From Alphaproteobacteria bacterium (GTDB lineage: Bacteria; Pseudomonadota; Alphaproteobacteria; Micavibrionales; Micavibrionaceae): a stretch of DNA of 64,000 bases. The stretch lies in contig JAJRSA010000031.1 in NCBI GenBank assembly GCA_024279035.1, positions 1-64,000 on the forward strand. The letters are read 5' to 3'. Of this stretch, positions 61,636-64,000 are shown piece by piece. Both the position numbers and the translations under genes were made by a program. The notes beneath the pieces are model-generated. The model was not told the DNA's origin. It saw nothing but the letters and a program-made list of their open reading frames with translations, and did not search any database. Each line of letters begins with the position of its first letter. The stretch's first letter is position 1.

Positions 61636-63528
61636 ATGACATTTATACTCGATCCATCCTTTCATATGATCTTTGTGTTCGCGGTGACCTGTGTGGCGAT
61701 TACTTTGTTTGTGCGGGAAAATCTACCCATTGAGGCAACCTGCGTTATTTTGTTGACGGCCTTATTATTGCTCGGTCAGTTTTTTCCTTTGATGGATGCG
61801 AATGGGTATAATCAGCTGAGTGTGGCCAAATTGCTCACAGGGTTTGCCAATCCTGCGTTGGTGGCGGTGTTGGCACTGCTGGTGATGGGGAAGGGGATCT
61901 TGCAAACCGATGCTCTGCGTGGCGTGTCGGGTCTTTTAATTCGCCGCGATGGAAAATATGTTTGGATTTCTATTGTGGCGATCTTACTCTTTGTGATTGT
62001 ATTTAGTGCCTTCATGAACAACACACCTCTGGTGATCCTTGCTATTCCTATTATGCAATCTTTGGCGCATTCCGCTAAAATTTCAGAGAGCCGTATTTTG
62101 ATGCCTTTGAGCTTTGTGGCGATCTTAGGCGGGATGACGACATTGGTGGGCTCTTCTACAAACTTGCTTGTGTCGAGTTCATTGCAAGAAATAGGCTATG
62201 ATCCTCTCACATTTTTTCAGTTTTTTGTGCCGGGAGCTATTCTTGCAGGGGTGGGGCTTATCTATGTGCTTTTGGTTGTACCGTGGATCTTGCCTGATCG
62301 TAAAACGATGGTTGAGGAGCTGGTCGATGATAAAGAATTCATTGCCGAGATTGATGTCAAAGAGGGCACAAAGCTTGTCGGAGAAGAATGTGAGGAAGGG
62401 CTTTTTCCTTCTCTTCCCGATGTGACTATTAAGCTCATTCAGCGCGGTGGGCATCTGGTGCTCCCTCCCTTTGAAGGCTATCGGATAGAAATTGGGGATA
62501 TCCTTATCATTTCTGCCACGCGTGAGACCTTAACCAGCCTCTTGGCACATTTTCCTGCCGTTTTATTGTCCGATGATCAAGAAAATCATTTCTCACGTTT
62601 AGCTGAAGAAGACAAAGAAAAAGAGAGAGAGAGAGAAGGGAGCGCAGATATAGAGCGCGCCGTTGATAAAACGCATATCCTCGCTGAAATTATGATTCCT
62701 CCGGGGTCTCGCTATATTGATATGTCTGTGGAACAAGCAGGGCTTCGCCACACTTTTGGAACAATTATACTCGGGATTCAAAGACGCGCGCGCGTTGTGC
62801 GTCGTCGCTTTGGGCGTGTGAGGCTAGAGCAGGGCGATGTGCTTTTGATTGCAGGGAGCCGTAAAGATGTCTTTGCGATGAAAGAAAATCCAGATGTTGT
62901 GGTGCTCTCTGGCTCAAAAGAAGACATCCCTTTGGCCAAGAAAGCCCCGATGGCGATGGGGATATTCCTCTGTGTGATTGGATTAGCGGCTTTTAGCGTG
63001 CTCTCCATTCCCGTAGCGGCCATTGTGGGCGCTGTTTTAATGTTGGCGACAAAATGCCTCAATATTCGTCAAGCCACCCGTGCATTAGACCGTAAAATCT
63101 TCTTTCTCGTTGGAAGCATGTTGGCACTCGGCACCGCATTGGAGGCCACAGGAGGCGCTCTTGCCATTGCCGACAGCATTCTCTCTCTCCCCTTTGCCAA
63201 TAATCAATTGATGATGGTGGGGTTGTTATTTGGTCTGGTGGCGATATCCACCAATGTTTTGTCTAACAATGCCTGTGCCATCCTCTTTACGCCTATCGCG
63301 GTGAATTTGGCGATTAATTTAGGAGTGGACCCTGTAATTTTTGCCATTACAGTTGTCTTTGCAGCGAATTGTTCTTTTGCGTCTCCGATTGGGTATCAGA
63401 CCAATCTTCTTGTGATGGGACCTGCTCATTATCAGTTTAAAGATTTTATGAAAGCGGGGATTCCTCTTATGATCGTGATCTGGATCACATATGTGTTGAT
63501 CGCTAAGTTTTATTATGGGATAGGATAA
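61636..63528 (+). CDS. SLC13-family permease with TrkA-C domains
   Basis: A 630-residue divalent-anion:sodium type transporter. The first half has about six membrane segments with GGMTTLVGSSTNLLVSSSLQ (the SNT motif); a cytoplasmic insert of about 200 residues holds two TrkA-C domains (FIAEIDVKEGTKLVGEECEE; LAEIMIPPGSRYIDMSVEQA) and an acidic linker. The second half ends in NNACAILFTPIAVNLA and SPIGYQTNLLVMGPAHYQF, the second SNT-like motif. Substrates in the family include sulfate and dicarboxylates; this one is not defined. It diverges from the orphan gene. Confidence 0.9.
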   Translation: MTFILDPSFHMIFVFAVTCVAITLFVRENLPIEATCVILLTALLLLGQFFPLMDANGYNQLSVAKLLTGFANPALVAVLALLVMGKGILQTDALRGVSGLLIRRDGKYVWISIVAILLFVIVFSAFMNNTPLVILAIPIMQSLAHSAKISESRILMPLSFVAILGGMTTLVGSSTNLLVSSSLQEIGYDPLTFFQFFVPGAILAGVGLIYVLLVVPWILPDRKTMVEELVDDKEFIAEIDVKEGTKLVGEECEEGLFPSLPDVTIKLIQRGGHLVLPPFEGYRIEIGDILIISATRETLTSLLAHFPAVLLSDDQENHFSRLAEEDKEKEREREGSADIERAVDKTHILAEIMIPPGSRYIDMSVEQAGLRHTFGTIILGIQRRARVVRRRFGRVRLEQGDVLLIAGSRKDVFAMKENPDVVVLSGSKEDIPLAKKAPMAMGIFLCVIGLAAFSVLSIPVAAIVGAVLMLATKCLNIRQATRALDRKIFFLVGSMLALGTALEATGGALAIADSILSLPFANNQLMMVGLLFGLVAISTNVLSNNACAILFTPIAVNLAINLGVDPVIFAITVVFAANCSFASPIGYQTNLLVMGPAHYQFKDFMKAGIPLMIVIWITYVLIAKFYYGIG

Positions 63529-63534
63529 TCAGAC

Positions 63535-64000
63535 ATGTCACACAATATGTACAACACACATAATCGATATAAAAACAGAAACAGAATACAATTCAGGCGC
63601 TCTCTTCTGATTTTTTTGAGCTTTGTCGCGTTATTCTGTGTCGGTATTTGGTTTGGAAAAAGCCGTTCTGAAAGCGAGCAGAGTTTTTTATCGGCACAGT
63701 TGGCAGAAAAAACAAATGAAATAGGTCTGTTGCAAGACGATTTAATGCGTGCGCGCGCCACCGCTCAAACGGCAGAAACCCGCTATACGCAATTGCAAAA
63801 TGATGTTCTTAAAGAACTCCCTTTTGATGGGCCATTACGGACATTAATCGAAGAATTGCGCCAAAGGCTCGACGAGGGCGTTGATCCCGAGCGTTTATCC
63901 TTTTCCATCAAAGCCACCCGTCCTCCTCAAAATTGTACAGACCCCGCGGTTAAACGCTTTGTGATTGCGACCCCTGCTTATAAAGGCCCAGAAAGCCGTG
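63535..64000 (+). CDS. Membrane-anchored coiled-coil protein, truncated at the window edge
   Basis: A frame starts at the ATG at 63535, with AGGATAATCAGAC before it, and is still open at base 64000. The 155 visible residues have a basic N-terminus (NTHNRYKNRNRIQFRR), one membrane segment (SLLIFLSFVALFCVGIWFG), a coiled coil (AQLAEKTNEIGLLQDDLMRA) and then a folded part (LIEELRQRLDEGVDPERLSF, KRFVIATPAYKGPE). It starts seven bases after the SLC13 stop, so both are probably co-transcribed. I do not recognise the family; a periplasmic domain anchored in the inner membrane is likely. Confidence 0.75.
   Translation, partial: MSHNMYNTHNRYKNRNRIQFRRSLLIFLSFVALFCVGIWFGKSRSESEQSFLSAQLAEKTNEIGLLQDDLMRARATAQTAETRYTQLQNDVLKELPFDGPLRTLIEELRQRLDEGVDPERLSFSIKATRPPQNCTDPAVKRFVIATPAYKGPESR

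Noticed and set aside
1-64000. tRNA, tmRNA or other stable RNA genes
   Set aside because: I read all intergenic stretches for cloverleaf-type or conserved RNA motifs and found none that I could defend.

Overview
The window looks like one stretch of the chromosome of a low-GC alphaproteobacterium. Several features point that way: a cobS-cobT pair with a J-domain protein and a divergent bolA, an fdxA-carD neighbourhood, a run trxB-LysR-ELM1-Lrp, xerD opposite aroK-aroB-CorC, UbiK next to a polyprenyl diphosphate synthase, a ribbon-helix-helix protein of the type common in Rhodospirillales, and a seven-iron ferredoxin. LptD and a chaperone-usher cluster show a Gram-negative envelope. I cannot name the genus. 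No rRNA, tRNA or CRISPR array was seen.

Layout. 1-700: tail of an IS630-type transposase, an AT-rich gap and a 60-residue orphan gene with its own terminator. 721-13167: an almost unbroken minus-strand run with a cold-shock protein, trmFO, an SSS symporter, a degenerate PPP-fold phosphatase, carD, fdxA, an LD-carboxypeptidase, a DHH phosphoesterase, a four-gene glycosylation operon (GT-C enzyme, GT2, methyltransferase, GtrA) and clpX. 13258-23008: a regulator remnant, sufE, hisS, cobT, a frameshifted paralogue of the GT-C gene, cobS, a J-protein, bolA, an RHH protein and accA. 23156-25734: a large STAND-like NTPase with kinesin-light-chain-type TPRs, broken by a frameshift just before its P-loop. 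25880-34538: xerD, aroK-aroB-CorC, proC, a YbjN-like gene, ubiK, ispB, a TrmN6-type methyltransferase and an S49 peptidase. 34535-41057: accessory material, with several orphan proteins, a single-chain glycyl-tRNA synthetase, an entericidin-type lipoprotein and a displaced copy of its tail. 41188-47530: ppdK, galU, an Xaa-Pro aminopeptidase, a secreted orphan and rpsU. 47789-53796: a compact chaperone-usher pilus locus (usher facing pilin and chaperone) plus an AMIN-like lipoprotein. 54113-64000: LysR, trxB, ELM1, Lrp, greA, lptD, an orphan, an SLC13 permease and a truncated membrane gene at the edge.

Most of the window is housekeeping. The parts worth a second look are these: (i) a 140-bp structured repeat, present twice in full between convergent genes, with TATAGTC-type inverted ends and a compensatory base change in its long hairpin, plus a partial and a distant relative; (ii) a PPP-fold protein that has lost nearly every metal ligand; (iii) two large genes (the STAND/TPR gene and the second GT-C gene) that each carry one net -1 frameshift; (iv) duplicated entericidin tails, each abutting the stop of a large orphan gene; (v) a terminator-like hairpin in the greA leader. 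I see no clear-cut new multi-gene defence or secretion system.
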